Below, piece by piece: positions 5,012-13,199 of a stretch of 14,240 bases of DNA (position 1 is its first letter; each line of letters opens with the position of its first letter). Below the pieces are notes generated by a model. It searched no databases. It was not told where the DNA came from and worked only from the letters and a program-made list of their open reading frames with translations. The translations under genes were made by a program, and so were the position numbers. Source of the DNA: an uncultured Bacteroides sp. (GTDB taxonomy: Bacteria > Bacteroidota > Bacteroidia > Bacteroidales > Bacteroidaceae); the NCBI GenBank assembly GCA_900551645.1, contig URWP01000043.1, positions 1 to 14,240 of the forward strand, written 5' to 3'.

Positions 5012-7888
5012 ATGAAAAAATGGGTTATGGGTATACTGCTGATGTCACTTACGGTGATTTCTGCTTTTGCACAAAGCGGCAGCAGGAGAGTAGCAGTATC
5101 GGGTACGGTACTCGACGGGGATGATAAATCGCCTGTCATTCAAGCTACAGTGCAACTTCTTGTACCGAAGGATAGTTCAATGGTTGCAGGGAATGTGACC
5201 AATTTGGATGGTAAGTTTTCTCTGTCGGCCAGGCCGGGAAATTATCTGCTGAAGGTTTCTTTTGTAGGATACAAACCGGTTTTTAAAACAGTGAAACTGA
5301 CTGCTGGCCAGCAGCGTATGAGTGTAGGGAATATCGAATTGAATTCGGATGCTATCATGCTGGAGGGGGCTGTGATTGTGGCTCAAGCTCCTGAGGTGAC
5401 AGCTTCGGAGGATACCTTGGTATATACCAGTTCTGCTTATCGTGTACCGGAGGGGTCAGCTTTGGAAGAACTGGTGAAAAAACTTCCTGGAGCTGAAGTC
5501 GACGAAAACGGTACAATTACCATCAACGGTAAGGAAGTGAAGAAGATTATGATAGACGGTAAGGAGTTCTTTGCCGACGATCCGAATATTGCTATGAAGA
5601 ATTTGCCTGTAAACATCATTGATAAGATACGTGCTTACGACAAGAAATCGGATATGGCCCGTGTAACTGGTATTGACGATGGTGAGGAAGAGACTGTGCT
5701 TGACTTGACTGTTAAGCCCGGTATGAATCATGGATGGTTCGGTAATGCCGATGTGGCAGCCGGCACTGAAGACCGGTATAGCGGTAAAATAATGGTCAAC
5801 CGATTCTGGGGGGATAATCAGTTTACTGTTATCGGTTCAATGAACAATGTAAACGACAATGGTTTCCCTGGTGGTGGCGGCGGTGGCCGTTGGGGCGGAC
5901 AGAACGGACTCAATGCCATCAAGATGGGCGGTTTCAATTTTGCGACTAAAAGCGAGAAACTGGAAACGGGTGGTAGTGTGAACTTTAATTATAAAGATGC
6001 TGATATACAGAGTAAGACGAATTCGGAAACCTTTGTATCCAGTGAGACAAGTTCATTTAAAAATGCCTTGACCGCCAATCGAAACAAAACAACAAATCTG
6101 ACTGCAGATTTCCGTATCGAGTGGAAGCCGGATACATTGACTACTTTACTTGTCCGTCCACGTTTGACTTATGGAAAGACTGACAATAGTTCGGGTTCCA
6201 AGTCGTATACATTTAATGCTGATCCTGAAATTGATACCGATGAATTAATCAATTCGGACGACTTGACTTCATTGGTTCCGGAAGAAAAAATTGTCAATAC
6301 TATTATTCAGAATTCTTTGAGTAAAGGAGATGATATTACAGCCGGTGGTTCTTTGATGTTTAACCGTCGCTTAGGTAAGGCGGGGCGTAATATTAACTTC
6401 CGTGGGTCTTATAACTATACGAACAGTGAAAGTGAACAGTTCTCTATTTCCGAGACTGAATATTTCCAGAAGTCTGAGGAAGAACGGATGGAAATCTTGA
6501 ACCGTTATATAACAACTCCTACCAAGTCGTATAATTACTCATTGCGTTTCACTTATAGTGAGCCTATATTCAAGGGAGGATTTTTGCAGTTCAGCTATAA
6601 TTTCCAGTACAACAAGTCGAAAACGGATAATTCGACTTATGATATGCCGAATGACTGGGAAATTGCTGATGGTTACCTGCCCGATGTAGCTGTGTTCAAT
6701 CCGGATTTGAGCAAAACAGCTGAATATGATTATTATAATCATCAGGCCGATATCCAGTTGCGTTGGATTCGGGAGAAGATGCAGCTGAATGTAGGTGGAT
6801 CTTTCCAACCTCAGAATACAAAATTGTCTTATAAGCAGGGAGAACTGGATACAACGGTAGTACGGAAAGTATTTAATTTTACACCGACATTAGATTTCCG
6901 GTATAATTTTTCGAAAACCAGTCAGTTACGTGTAAATTATCGGGGACGCAGTTCACAACCAAGTATGACCGATATGTTACCGATTGAGGACGATACGGAT
7001 CCGTTGAATATCCGCATGGGTAATCCGGGACTGAAACCTTCCTTTACTAACTCTCTGATGGTTTTCTATAATACATTTGACGCTGAAAAGCAGCGGGGAG
7101 TTATGACTCATCTGCGTTTTCAGAATGTCTTGAACAGTATCAGTAACCGTCGTCAATATAACGAAGAGACAGGTGGATATATTACAATGCCAGAGAATAT
7201 CAACGGTAACTGGAACTTATTCGGTATCTTGGGAACCAATACGGCACTTAAGAACAAGAAATATACCATCAATACCTTTACGATGGCCCGTTTCAATAAT
7301 ATTGCCAGCTATATCAGCGATGAAGATCTGATGACCCAGTCTGACAAGAATCAGACCCGTCAGCTTACTTTGTCTGAACGTCTGCGTGGCACATACCGCA
7401 GTGACTGGTGGGAGTTTTCTTTGAACGGCTCATTGAACTACACACGTACCCGTAATAATTTCCAGACAGAGAATAATATGGATACTTACCAATTCTCTTA
7501 TGGGGCTAGTACCAATGTGAATCTGCCGTGGAATATGGCAATCTCGACGGATATCTCTCAGAATTCACGTCGGGGTTATGCTGATGCCAGTATGAACCGG
7601 GATGAGTTGATCTGGAACGCACAGATTTCACAGAATTTTCTGAAAGGTAATGCGGCTACTGTAAGCATTCAGTTTTACGATATTTTGAGAAACCAGAGTA
7701 ACGTAAGCCGTACTATCAGTGCTGCCATGCGTCAGGATACGGAGTACAATGCCATCTACAGTTATTGTATGGTGCACTTCATTTACCGCTTGAATCTGTT
7801 CGGTGGTAAAGGGGCCCGTCCGAATATGGGACCTGGTGCCCGGGGTGGTTTCGGAGGTCCAGGAGGACCTGGACATCGTCGGTTCTGA
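5012..7888 (+). CDS. Outer-membrane beta-barrel receptor with carboxypeptidase-like N-terminal domain (TonB-dependent receptor-like)
   Basis: A 958-residue outer-membrane protein. The signal peptide MKKWVMGILLMSLTVISAFA is followed by a carboxypeptidase regulatory-like beta sandwich (about 25-110: VSGTVLDGDDKSPVIQATV, NLDGKFSLSARPGNYLLKVS, VGYKP). Next comes a plug-like domain (about 120-235: LEELVKKLPGAEVDENG, TINGKEVKKIMIDGKEFF). The barrel is rich in alternating aromatic strands and ends …CMVHFIYRLNLF. The tail is glycine/proline-rich (MGPGARGGFGGPGGPGH) rather than a bare terminal-strand aromatic. A second Gly stretch (GFPGGGGGGRWGGQNG, about residues 288-303) sits in an early barrel loop. 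This layout fits the 'outer membrane beta-barrel family protein' group (OMP_b-brl_3 type) rather than classical SusC; no SusD partner is beside it. The cargo is not evident from sequence. A strong terminator follows 25 bp after the stop. Confidence 0.88.
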   Translation: MKKWVMGILLMSLTVISAFAQSGSRRVAVSGTVLDGDDKSPVIQATVQLLVPKDSSMVAGNVTNLDGKFSLSARPGNYLLKVSFVGYKPVFKTVKLTAGQQRMSVGNIELNSDAIMLEGAVIVAQAPEVTASEDTLVYTSSAYRVPEGSALEELVKKLPGAEVDENGTITINGKEVKKIMIDGKEFFADDPNIAMKNLPVNIIDKIRAYDKKSDMARVTGIDDGEEETVLDLTVKPGMNHGWFGNADVAAGTEDRYSGKIMVNRFWGDNQFTVIGSMNNVNDNGFPGGGGGGRWGGQNGLNAIKMGGFNFATKSEKLETGGSVNFNYKDADIQSKTNSETFVSSETSSFKNALTANRNKTTNLTADFRIEWKPDTLTTLLVRPRLTYGKTDNSSGSKSYTFNADPEIDTDELINSDDLTSLVPEEKIVNTIIQNSLSKGDDITAGGSLMFNRRLGKAGRNINFRGSYNYTNSESEQFSISETEYFQKSEEERMEILNRYITTPTKSYNYSLRFTYSEPIFKGGFLQFSYNFQYNKSKTDNSTYDMPNDWEIADGYLPDVAVFNPDLSKTAEYDYYNHQADIQLRWIREKMQLNVGGSFQPQNTKLSYKQGELDTTVVRKVFNFTPTLDFRYNFSKTSQLRVNYRGRSSQPSMTDMLPIEDDTDPLNIRMGNPGLKPSFTNSLMVFYNTFDAEKQRGVMTHLRFQNVLNSISNRRQYNEETGGYITMPENINGNWNLFGILGTNTALKNKKYTINTFTMARFNNIASYISDEDLMTQSDKNQTRQLTLSERLRGTYRSDWWEFSLNGSLNYTRTRNNFQTENNMDTYQFSYGASTNVNLPWNMAISTDISQNSRRGYADASMNRDELIWNAQISQNFLKGNAATVSIQFYDILRNQSNVSRTISAAMRQDTEYNAIYSYCMVHFIYRLNLFGGKGARPNMGPGARGGFGGPGGPGHRRF

Positions 7889-7912
7889 TAACAGTTCTGC
7901 TTTTGTTTATAG

Positions 7913-7950
7913 AAGGTTTGTCTGGATTCAAGGCTGGGCAAACCTTTTTT
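7913..7950 (+). terminator. Rho-independent terminator of the receptor gene
   Basis: Stem AAGGTTTG (7913-7920) and CAAACCTT (7939-7946) around an 18-nt loop, running into a T tract (7945-7950). It separates the receptor from the cardiolipin synthase gene. Confidence 0.82.
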
Positions 7951-7984
7951 CTTTACTGAATAAAGGAGTTTCGGAAAATAGTCG

Positions 7985-7992
7985 TAATTTTG
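7985..7992 (+). promoter_or_regulatory. -7 box of the cardiolipin synthase gene
   Basis: TAATTTTG fits TAnnTTTG and is only 10 bases from the ATG at 8003, so the transcript would start around 7996-7999 with an extremely short leader. No good -33 box. If real, it favours the second ATG at 8009 or near-leaderless translation. Confidence 0.5.
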
Positions 7993-8002
7993 TTGAAAAG
8001 CA

Positions 8003-9445
8003 ATGCCTATGACTGATATCTCTTTGCTCGGTGAAGCTGCTTATGTAGTATTCTATATTTTATATTTCAGCTTGATTTTCGGCATATCTTTGGTGATTAT
8101 TCTTGATAACCGGAATCCGGTCAAGACGATGGCTTGGATTCTTGTGCTTTTTTTCTTGCCTCTTGTTGGCTTGGTATTTTATTTCTTTTTTGGGCGGAGC
8201 ACACGGAAGGAACGGCTTATCAGCCGGAAAGGGTACAGCAGATTGCGTAAACGTCCGATGGCTGAATTTCAAGCCCAACTTTCTCTTCCTGTCTCAAAAG
8301 ATCAGCATATTCTGATGGGATTTTTCAGACGGACTTGCAATGCGCTTACTTTTGAAGGAAATGCATTGGCTATCTATACAGACGGCCGTTCGATGCTTTG
8401 TAGTCTTATTCGGGAAATTTCGAAGGCGCGTCATCATATCCATCTGGAATTTTATATTTTCGAGAATGATGCTACAGGAAGATTGCTGCGTGATGTTCTG
8501 ATTGATAAGGCACGCGAAGGAGTGAAGATACGTGTCTTGTATGATGATGTAGGTTGCTGGAGAGTGAATCACTCCTTTTATGAACAGATGCTGTTTGAAG
8601 GAATTGATGCACAGAGCTTTCTGAAAGTTCGTTTCCCGCAGTTTACCAGTAAAGTGAATTATCGGAATCACCGTAAGATTGTAGTTATAGATGGTAAGGT
8701 GGGATTTATAGGTGGAATGAACATTGCAGACCGGTATATGAAAGGTGTATCATGGGGAGAATGGCGTGATTCGCATGTAAAGATTTCCGGTAAAGCTGTC
8801 TATGGGCTTCAGACTGCTTTCTTAACCGACTGGTATGTAGTAGACCGGACGTTACTGACAGGAGAGGTCTATTATCCGAAAATGCAGGCTGAAGGGAAAG
8901 TTGTTGCCCAGATTGTGACTTCCGATCCTGTAGGAGAATGGAGGGAAATGATGCAGGGAATCATGATGGCTATCAGTAGTGCGAGAAAATATTTCTATGT
9001 ACAGACTCCTTATCTGCTTCCTACTGAACAGATACTGACAGCTCTCCAGACAGCTGCTCTGGCTGGAGTAGATGTACGGATTATGCTTCCGAAGCACGGG
9101 GATGCCTGGCTGACTCATAAGGGGTCTATGTCTTACTTGGATATGTTGATGAAAGCAGGCGTGCGGATTTATCTGTATCGGAAAGGATTCCTTCATTCCA
9201 AACTGATGGTCTCGGATGACCAGTGGAGTACAGTTGGGTCTACAAATATGGATTTCAGGAGTTTTGAACATAATTTTGAAGCCAATGCATTCTTTTATGA
9301 TAAAGAGACTGCATTGGCTATGAAGCGGATTTTTCTGGAGGACCAGAAAGAATGTATGTTTCTGATACCGAAAGTATGGGCTTCCCGTTCTTGGAGCAAC
9401 CGTTTTACAGAGTCTGTGATTCGTCTGCTGGCTCCGTTGCTCTGA
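8003..9445 (+). CDS. cls: Cardiolipin synthase (phospholipase D superfamily)
   Basis: This membrane enzyme condenses two phosphatidylglycerol molecules (or a related pair) into cardiolipin. The 480 residues are the usual length. Two N-terminal membrane helices (about 12-34 and 43-63, the PLDc_N region) are followed by the charged linker GRSTRKERLISRKG and two phospholipase D domains. The catalytic HxKxxxxD motifs are intact: H223, K225, D230 (NHRKIVVIDGKVGFIGGMN) and H398, K400, D405 (FLHSKLMVSDDQWSTVGSTN). MPMTDIS may begin at the first ATG (8003) or the second (8009); the first is given by length, the promoter position leans to the second. The 3' end overlaps the converging rsmD gene by 41 bp. 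Substrate choice cannot be read from sequence. Confidence 0.95.
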   Translation: MPMTDISLLGEAAYVVFYILYFSLIFGISLVIILDNRNPVKTMAWILVLFFLPLVGLVFYFFFGRSTRKERLISRKGYSRLRKRPMAEFQAQLSLPVSKDQHILMGFFRRTCNALTFEGNALAIYTDGRSMLCSLIREISKARHHIHLEFYIFENDATGRLLRDVLIDKAREGVKIRVLYDDVGCWRVNHSFYEQMLFEGIDAQSFLKVRFPQFTSKVNYRNHRKIVVIDGKVGFIGGMNIADRYMKGVSWGEWRDSHVKISGKAVYGLQTAFLTDWYVVDRTLLTGEVYYPKMQAEGKVVAQIVTSDPVGEWREMMQGIMMAISSARKYFYVQTPYLLPTEQILTALQTAALAGVDVRIMLPKHGDAWLTHKGSMSYLDMLMKAGVRIYLYRKGFLHSKLMVSDDQWSTVGSTNMDFRSFEHNFEANAFFYDKETALAMKRIFLEDQKECMFLIPKVWASRSWSNRFTESVIRLLAPLL

Positions 9446-9971
9446 AGAATGAGAAATTCACACTACCGTAATGACGGTGTTCGATAAAATGTGGGTCTTC
9501 CTCAAAGTTGAGATCTTTTCCATGTTCCAGTACGAACAGCCCGTCGGGTTTCAACAGTTTGTGCTGGAAAACAAGTGAAGGGATGGTACTCAGTTCTTTT
9601 AAAGCATAAGGCGGATCGGCGAAAATGAAATCAAACTGTTCTCCGCATCGTTCCATGTATTTGAATACGTCGCCGCGTATTGGGAAGCATTTGTCTGTTT
9701 TCACTTCTTTCATGACCTTGCAGATGAAGGCATAATGTTGTGGGTCCTTTTCTACTGATATGACTCGGTCGCATCCACGTGAAACCAGTTCGATACTGAT
9801 ACTGCCGGTACCGGCAAACAAGTCAAGTGCTGTTACATGATCTTCAAAATCCAGGTAATTGTTCAGAACGTTGAACAGGTTTTCCTTAGCAAAATCTGTT
9901 GTAGGGCGTGCTTTGAATGTATGAGGTACATCAAAATGCCTACGCTTGTAAATACCGCTGATTACTCGCAT
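9405..9971 (-). CDS. rsmD: 16S rRNA (guanine(966)-N2)-methyltransferase RsmD
   Basis: A cytoplasmic SAM-dependent methyltransferase that modifies G966 of 16S rRNA during 30S assembly. The 188 residues match the family. MRVISGIYKRR at the start and RPTTDFAKENLFN at 22-34 are typical of RsmD. The SAM-binding motif is DLFAGTGSISIELVSRG at 50-66, an acidic residue E74 follows (VISVEKDP), and the catalytic DPPY is at 119-122. Its start overlaps the end of the upstream DUF3822 gene by 10 bp, implying translational coupling in one operon. The last 13 codons overlap the end of cls on the opposite strand, so neither gene has room for a terminator of its own between them. Confidence 0.95.
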   Translation of the reverse strand: MRVISGIYKRRHFDVPHTFKARPTTDFAKENLFNVLNNYLDFEDHVTALDLFAGTGSISIELVSRGCDRVISVEKDPQHYAFICKVMKEVKTDKCFPIRGDVFKYMERCGEQFDFIFADPPYALKELSTIPSLVFQHKLLKPDGLFVLEHGKDLNFEEDPHFIEHRHYGSVNFSFFRATEPADESQTL

Positions 9972-10777
9972 GATATCAAGGATTGCATGTCAAACGGAAT
10001 TTCTTCGATACGGCTGGCTTCTGAATCGTTGAATTCCGCCTGAGGGTTAATAATGTATATATGTCTTAGGTAAGGCTGTAGCATATGCTGTAGTTCTTTC
10101 TTAGGCAGGTTTCCGGTAAGATGTAGTTCATCCCGCTCCTGGTCATAGCCTAGTTCTTTCCATACATTGAGTATATAGTAACATTGGTCGGTCGCTTCTC
10201 TGATGGAATAGGTGTTCAGCAGCAGCAGTTTCCCTTTGTCGAATGCCAATAGGTCGATGGAAGTCGGATGAAGATTGGCAAAAAGTTTCCGGTTGTTCCC
10301 TTGTTTGCTTCGTGCAGTGAGATACTCTATTTGAGGGCTGACAGCTGCAAAGAAACGTGCTTCCGGAAATTTTTCTGACAGGAATACATGAGTCAGTTTG
10401 TCAAGCGAGAAGAGGACTACAGAATTGCTTCTTCCAAGTATATTGCACAGAATTACTTCGTTGTTTTGTTTGGGCAAGTTCTGATAGAAAAGCGTATCCA
10501 TCTGTTCGTCCTCATACAGTTCCAGAGGAACAGGAGTATATCGTGACGAATGTATCAGCAGGTTGATCTGGCGGTAGGGAAGTGATAGCTCTTCGGTTTC
10601 TGCCAGAAAAGATTTTACGTTGGCTGCCAGGGAATGCTGTGTATGGATGGGATATGGTTGGAAATAGAAGTCACTTCCACCCAATGGATTGTAGATAGAA
10701 AAAGAAAATCCATCCGCACTCAGGCGGATGGATAATGTATATTGGTCCGATTTGCTCAAATCGATACGTTCAGTCAT
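9962..10777 (-). CDS. DUF3822 family protein
   Basis: A 271-residue cytoplasmic protein without signal or membrane segment. I recognise it as the DUF3822 family of Bacteroidetes, both from sequence (MTERIDLSKSDQYTLSIRLS, SRYTPVPLELY, HLTGNLPKKELQHMLQPYL) and from its fixed position directly upstream of rsmD. The fold recalls the ASKHA/actin-like ATPases (repeated beta-hairpin starts such as YTLSIRLSADGFSFSIYNP and TSIDLLAFDKGKLLLLNTY), but no nucleotide-binding motif is obvious, so this is tentative. Function unknown; the 10-bp overlap with rsmD suggests co-production and possibly an rRNA- or translation-linked role. It follows the 227-aa membrane-anchored gene after a 20-bp gap. Confidence 0.87.
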   Translation of the reverse strand: MTERIDLSKSDQYTLSIRLSADGFSFSIYNPLGGSDFYFQPYPIHTQHSLAANVKSFLAETEELSLPYRQINLLIHSSRYTPVPLELYEDEQMDTLFYQNLPKQNNEVILCNILGRSNSVVLFSLDKLTHVFLSEKFPEARFFAAVSPQIEYLTARSKQGNNRKLFANLHPTSIDLLAFDKGKLLLLNTYSIREATDQCYYILNVWKELGYDQERDELHLTGNLPKKELQHMLQPYLRHIYIINPQAEFNDSEASRIEEIPFDMQSLISCE

Positions 10778-10797
10778 TTCAGATGTAATAGAAGAAA

Positions 10798-11481
10798 TTA
10801 TTCCCAGTTACCTGCGTTGTTGTTCGGCTGTTCGATATCACCAACTCTCAAACCACAGTATTTGTTCAACTTAGTCTGCAAATCTTTCAGATTAAGCAAT
10901 TCCTGATCGTTCACACCATTCAGATAAGTTTCGTAAGGAACCTGAGCCTGGAACAAGTTCAGAGGAGCACCGGTTTCTGTAGTATCTTTGCGGATAGCCA
11001 GTTCAAACTTGCTTCCGTTTCCATAAGGAACGTATGGCAGAGAATCAGCAACGAATCCTTTCGGGAAAATGGTATCCAATACAGCTACCCATACAGTATC
11101 ACGACGGAAGTTTTCCAGACCAGCAGCCTTTACTTCGTCCCATTTACCGGTACGTTTTGCTTTCTGAATCATTTCCATAGCTTTCTTTTCAGTCATACCG
11201 CCATTCAATTGGTCGTCTGTCAAAGAACCTTCCTTCATGATGAAAGGAACCTTAGCTGTTTTAACGAATGTAATCAACGTATCCCAATTGTCTGTATAGC
11301 ATTGGTGTGCTGTACGATATTCTTGTTGTGCTTTACGAATATCGATCAAATGAGCGATAATCGCTTTTTCTCGGATGTCTTTTTCTTTAGTGAAGTTGAT
11401 AGGGCCCATGATACTGCCGTAGCAGATATACACCAAGCAGATTACGCAGACGGCTAATACAAGATTAATAACTGTTTTCAT
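10798..11481 (-). CDS. Membrane-anchored protein with pilin-like N-terminus, unknown function (227 aa)
   Basis: An N-terminal hydrophobic helix (residues 4-25, VINLVLAVCVICLVYICYGSI) is followed by a long amphipathic helix (EKAIIAHLIDIRKAQQEYRTAHQCYTDNWDTLITF) and a mixed C-terminal part. The pattern of one membrane helix continuing into a helix with IRKAQQEY…CYTDNWDTL resembles type II secretion pseudopilins and type IV pilins, where a similar stretch ends in G.YP. No prepilin peptidase site (G-FTLIE) is present, so it is more likely a simple anchored periplasmic protein. It is the first gene of a minus-strand operon with DUF3822 and rsmD, and divergent from the RecD-like helicase with 93 bp between starts. 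A well-formed promoter lies at 11516-11548. Confidence 0.78.
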   Translation of the reverse strand: MKTVINLVLAVCVICLVYICYGSIMGPINFTKEKDIREKAIIAHLIDIRKAQQEYRTAHQCYTDNWDTLITFVKTAKVPFIMKEGSLTDDQLNGGMTEKKAMEMIQKAKRTGKWDEVKAAGLENFRRDTVWVAVLDTIFPKGFVADSLPYVPYGNGSKFELAIRKDTTETGAPLNLFQAQVPYETYLNGVNDQELLNLKDLQTKLNKYCGLRVGDIEQPNNNAGNWE

Positions 11482-11515
11482 GATAATATTATTTTTTTAG
11501 TTTATATTCGTATCG

Positions 11516-11548
11516 CAAAAATAAATAAATAAATTTATTCACGTCAAA
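11516..11548 (-). promoter_or_regulatory. Promoter of the 227-aa gene / DUF3822 / rsmD operon
   Basis: Minus-strand TTTG (11548-11545), 21-base AT-rich spacer containing ATTTATTTAT-type repeats, then TATTTTTG (11523-11516). Predicted start near 11510, leader about 29 nt. Confidence 0.68.
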
Positions 11549-11574
11549 CTTATGTAAACTTTTTCTACAGCATT

Positions 11575-13002
11575 ATGTTAATTGATGATTTGACGCAGCA
11601 AATTAAGCGAAATTTTTTGTATAAACCAACAGATGAGCAAGAATTTGCAATGAAATCTTTTGCAGAATTTCTCTTTTCAGGAAATCAAGAGGGAATATTT
11701 TTGTTGAAAGGGTATGCAGGTACAGGAAAAACTACTTTAATCGGTGCATTAGTGAAAACACTTGACCTGCTGAAATGGAAGTGTGTGCTGCTGGCGCCTA
11801 CAGGACGGGCAGCTAAGGTTTTTTCCCGTTACGCTCAGCATCCTGCCTATACTATCTATAAACGTATTTACCGGCAGCGGACTTTTTCGAATGAGACAGA
11901 TAACTTTATGCTCAACCAGAATCTGCATCAGCATACGTTGTTTATTGTTGATGAGGCTTCTATGATTTCAAATGACGGTTTTTCTGGAATGTCGTTCGGA
12001 TCAGGGCGTTTGTTGGATGATTTGATTCAGTACATTTATGGTGGGCAAGGATGCAGACTGATGTTGGTAGGAGATACTGCCCAGCTCCCTCCGGTAGGTG
12101 AAGAGGAAAGTCCGGCATTGATGAAGGAAGTATTGCAAGGATACGGGCTGCTTCCGACTGAATGTGTGTTGACACAGGTGGTACGTCAGATGAATGATTC
12201 CGGTATTCTTTATAACGCGACTTTGTTACGTCGTTATGTTACGGAAGATTTTGGTTTTGATTTGCCTCGTATCCGGGTCGGGAATTTTCCGGATATCCGG
12301 ATATTGCCGGGCAGTGAGCTGATTGAGACTATCAATGACTGTTATGATAAAGTGGGGATGGATGAAACTATGATTATCTGTCGTTCGAACAAACGGGCTA
12401 ATCTTTATAATAATGGTATTCGGAATACTATTCTTTTCCGAGAGGATGAACTGAATACGGGAGAGTTGCTTATGGTAGCCAAAAATAATTATTTTTGGGG
12501 GAAAGACTGTAAGGAAGTAGATTTTATAGCTAATGGAGACATTGCAGTGGTACGTCGTGTGCGTCGTGTGCGTGAGATGTATGGATGTCGGTTTGCCGAT
12601 GTTGTATTAGAATTCCCTGATTATGATAATCTGGAGTTGGAGGTAAAGATTTTGCTTGATACCTTGCATTCGGATGCTCCTTCGTTCCCTAAAGAACAGA
12701 ATGACAAGCTGTTTTATACAATTCTGGAAGATTATGCCGATTTGCCTACCAAGCGGGAGAGGATGAAGAAAATGAAGGAAGATCCTTATTACAATGCCTT
12801 ACAGGTGAAGTATGCTTATGCGGTAACTTGTCATAAAGCTCAAGGAGGACAGTGGCAACGGGTCTTTTTGGATCAGGGATATATGACAGAGGATATGCTG
12901 ACACCGGATTATTATCGTTGGCTTTACACGGCTTTTACCCGTGCTACAGAAACCTTGTATCTGGTGAACTGGCCCGAAGCGCAGACTATAAAGACCGAAT
13001 GA
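11575..13002 (+). CDS. SF1B DNA helicase, RecD/Dda-like
   Basis: A 475-residue ATP-dependent helicase, presumably translocating 5' to 3' on single-stranded DNA in repair or recombination. Motifs in order: Walker A GYAGTGKTT (46-54), motif Ia LLAPTGRAAK (72-81), Walker B IVDEAS (124-129), motif III LVGDTAQLPPVG (164-175) and motif IV QVVRQ (201-205). Near residues 408-425 is the C-terminal YAYAVTCHKAQGGQW block (UvrD_C_2 type), and near 446 the motif VI WLYTAFTRATETLYLV. There is no RecB/RecC neighbour and no long N-terminal extension as in RecD2, so it is a compact stand-alone member that is common in Bacteroidetes and often labelled AAA family ATPase or exodeoxyribonuclease V alpha-like. A 9-bp direct repeat at 12553-12570 encodes the VRRVRRVRE run. 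Exact role not known. Confidence 0.92.
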   Translation: MLIDDLTQQIKRNFLYKPTDEQEFAMKSFAEFLFSGNQEGIFLLKGYAGTGKTTLIGALVKTLDLLKWKCVLLAPTGRAAKVFSRYAQHPAYTIYKRIYRQRTFSNETDNFMLNQNLHQHTLFIVDEASMISNDGFSGMSFGSGRLLDDLIQYIYGGQGCRLMLVGDTAQLPPVGEEESPALMKEVLQGYGLLPTECVLTQVVRQMNDSGILYNATLLRRYVTEDFGFDLPRIRVGNFPDIRILPGSELIETINDCYDKVGMDETMIICRSNKRANLYNNGIRNTILFREDELNTGELLMVAKNNYFWGKDCKEVDFIANGDIAVVRRVRRVREMYGCRFADVVLEFPDYDNLELEVKILLDTLHSDAPSFPKEQNDKLFYTILEDYADLPTKRERMKKMKEDPYYNALQVKYAYAVTCHKAQGGQWQRVFLDQGYMTEDMLTPDYYRWLYTAFTRATETLYLVNWPEAQTIKTE

Positions 13003-13023
13003 AAAAACGAACTCGTGTTCAAC

Positions 13024-13090
13024 TGAATATGTCCGTTCGTTTTAGTGAATATGTCCGTTTGTTTTGGTGAATATGTCCGTTCGTTTTTAG
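13024..13090 (+). repeat. Three tandem 22-bp repeats (TGAATATGTCCGTTYGTTTT core)
   Basis: Copies start at 13024, 13046 and 13068. The first and third agree except for one extra T in the third; the second has C to T and A to G changes. An inverted half copy, AAAACGAAC at 13004-13012, can pair with GTTCGTTTT in the first unit (13035-13043). It lies between the helicase stop and the alaS terminator; function unknown. Confidence 0.85.
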
Positions 13091-13113
13091 GGAAGCGAAG
13101 CCCAATAAAAAGT

Positions 13114-13142
13114 AACGGCCCTGTCTTTTAGAAAGGGCCGTT
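13114..13142 (-). terminator. GC-rich terminator of alaS
   Basis: Perfect 9-bp stem AACGGCCCT (13114-13122) and AGGGCCGTT (13134-13142), 11-nt loop. On the minus strand it is followed by ACTTTTTATT. It may serve the helicase transcript as well, though the plus-strand T run (GTATGGTTTTG) is poorer. Confidence 0.72.
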
Positions 13143-13160
13143 GTATGGTTTTGTCGGTTG

Positions 13161-13188
13161 TGTACCGCAAACAGTTGTTTACGGTACA
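13161..13188. repeat. Perfect-ended inverted repeat between alaS and its terminator
   Basis: TGTACCG (13161-13167) with CGGTACA (13182-13188), one mismatch, then AAAC/GTTT and a 4-nt loop AGTT. Eleven pairs in all. It is 11 bp beyond the alaS stop codon and has no T tract, so it could be an RNA 3' processing or stability hairpin, or a protein-binding site. Confidence 0.55.
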
Positions 13189-13199
13189 TATAAATATGA

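Noticed and set aside
5012..7888. Receptor as SusC of a polysaccharide utilisation locus
   Set aside because: No SusD-like lipoprotein, glycoside hydrolase or sigma/anti-sigma pair is next to it, and the domain layout is of the stand-alone beta-barrel type.
11575..13002. Helicase as RecD of a RecBCD complex
   Set aside because: No recB or recC neighbours; the compact stand-alone form is common in this phylum.
13024..13090. Repeats as a CRISPR array
   Set aside because: Units are head to tail with no spacers between them, and no cas gene is present.
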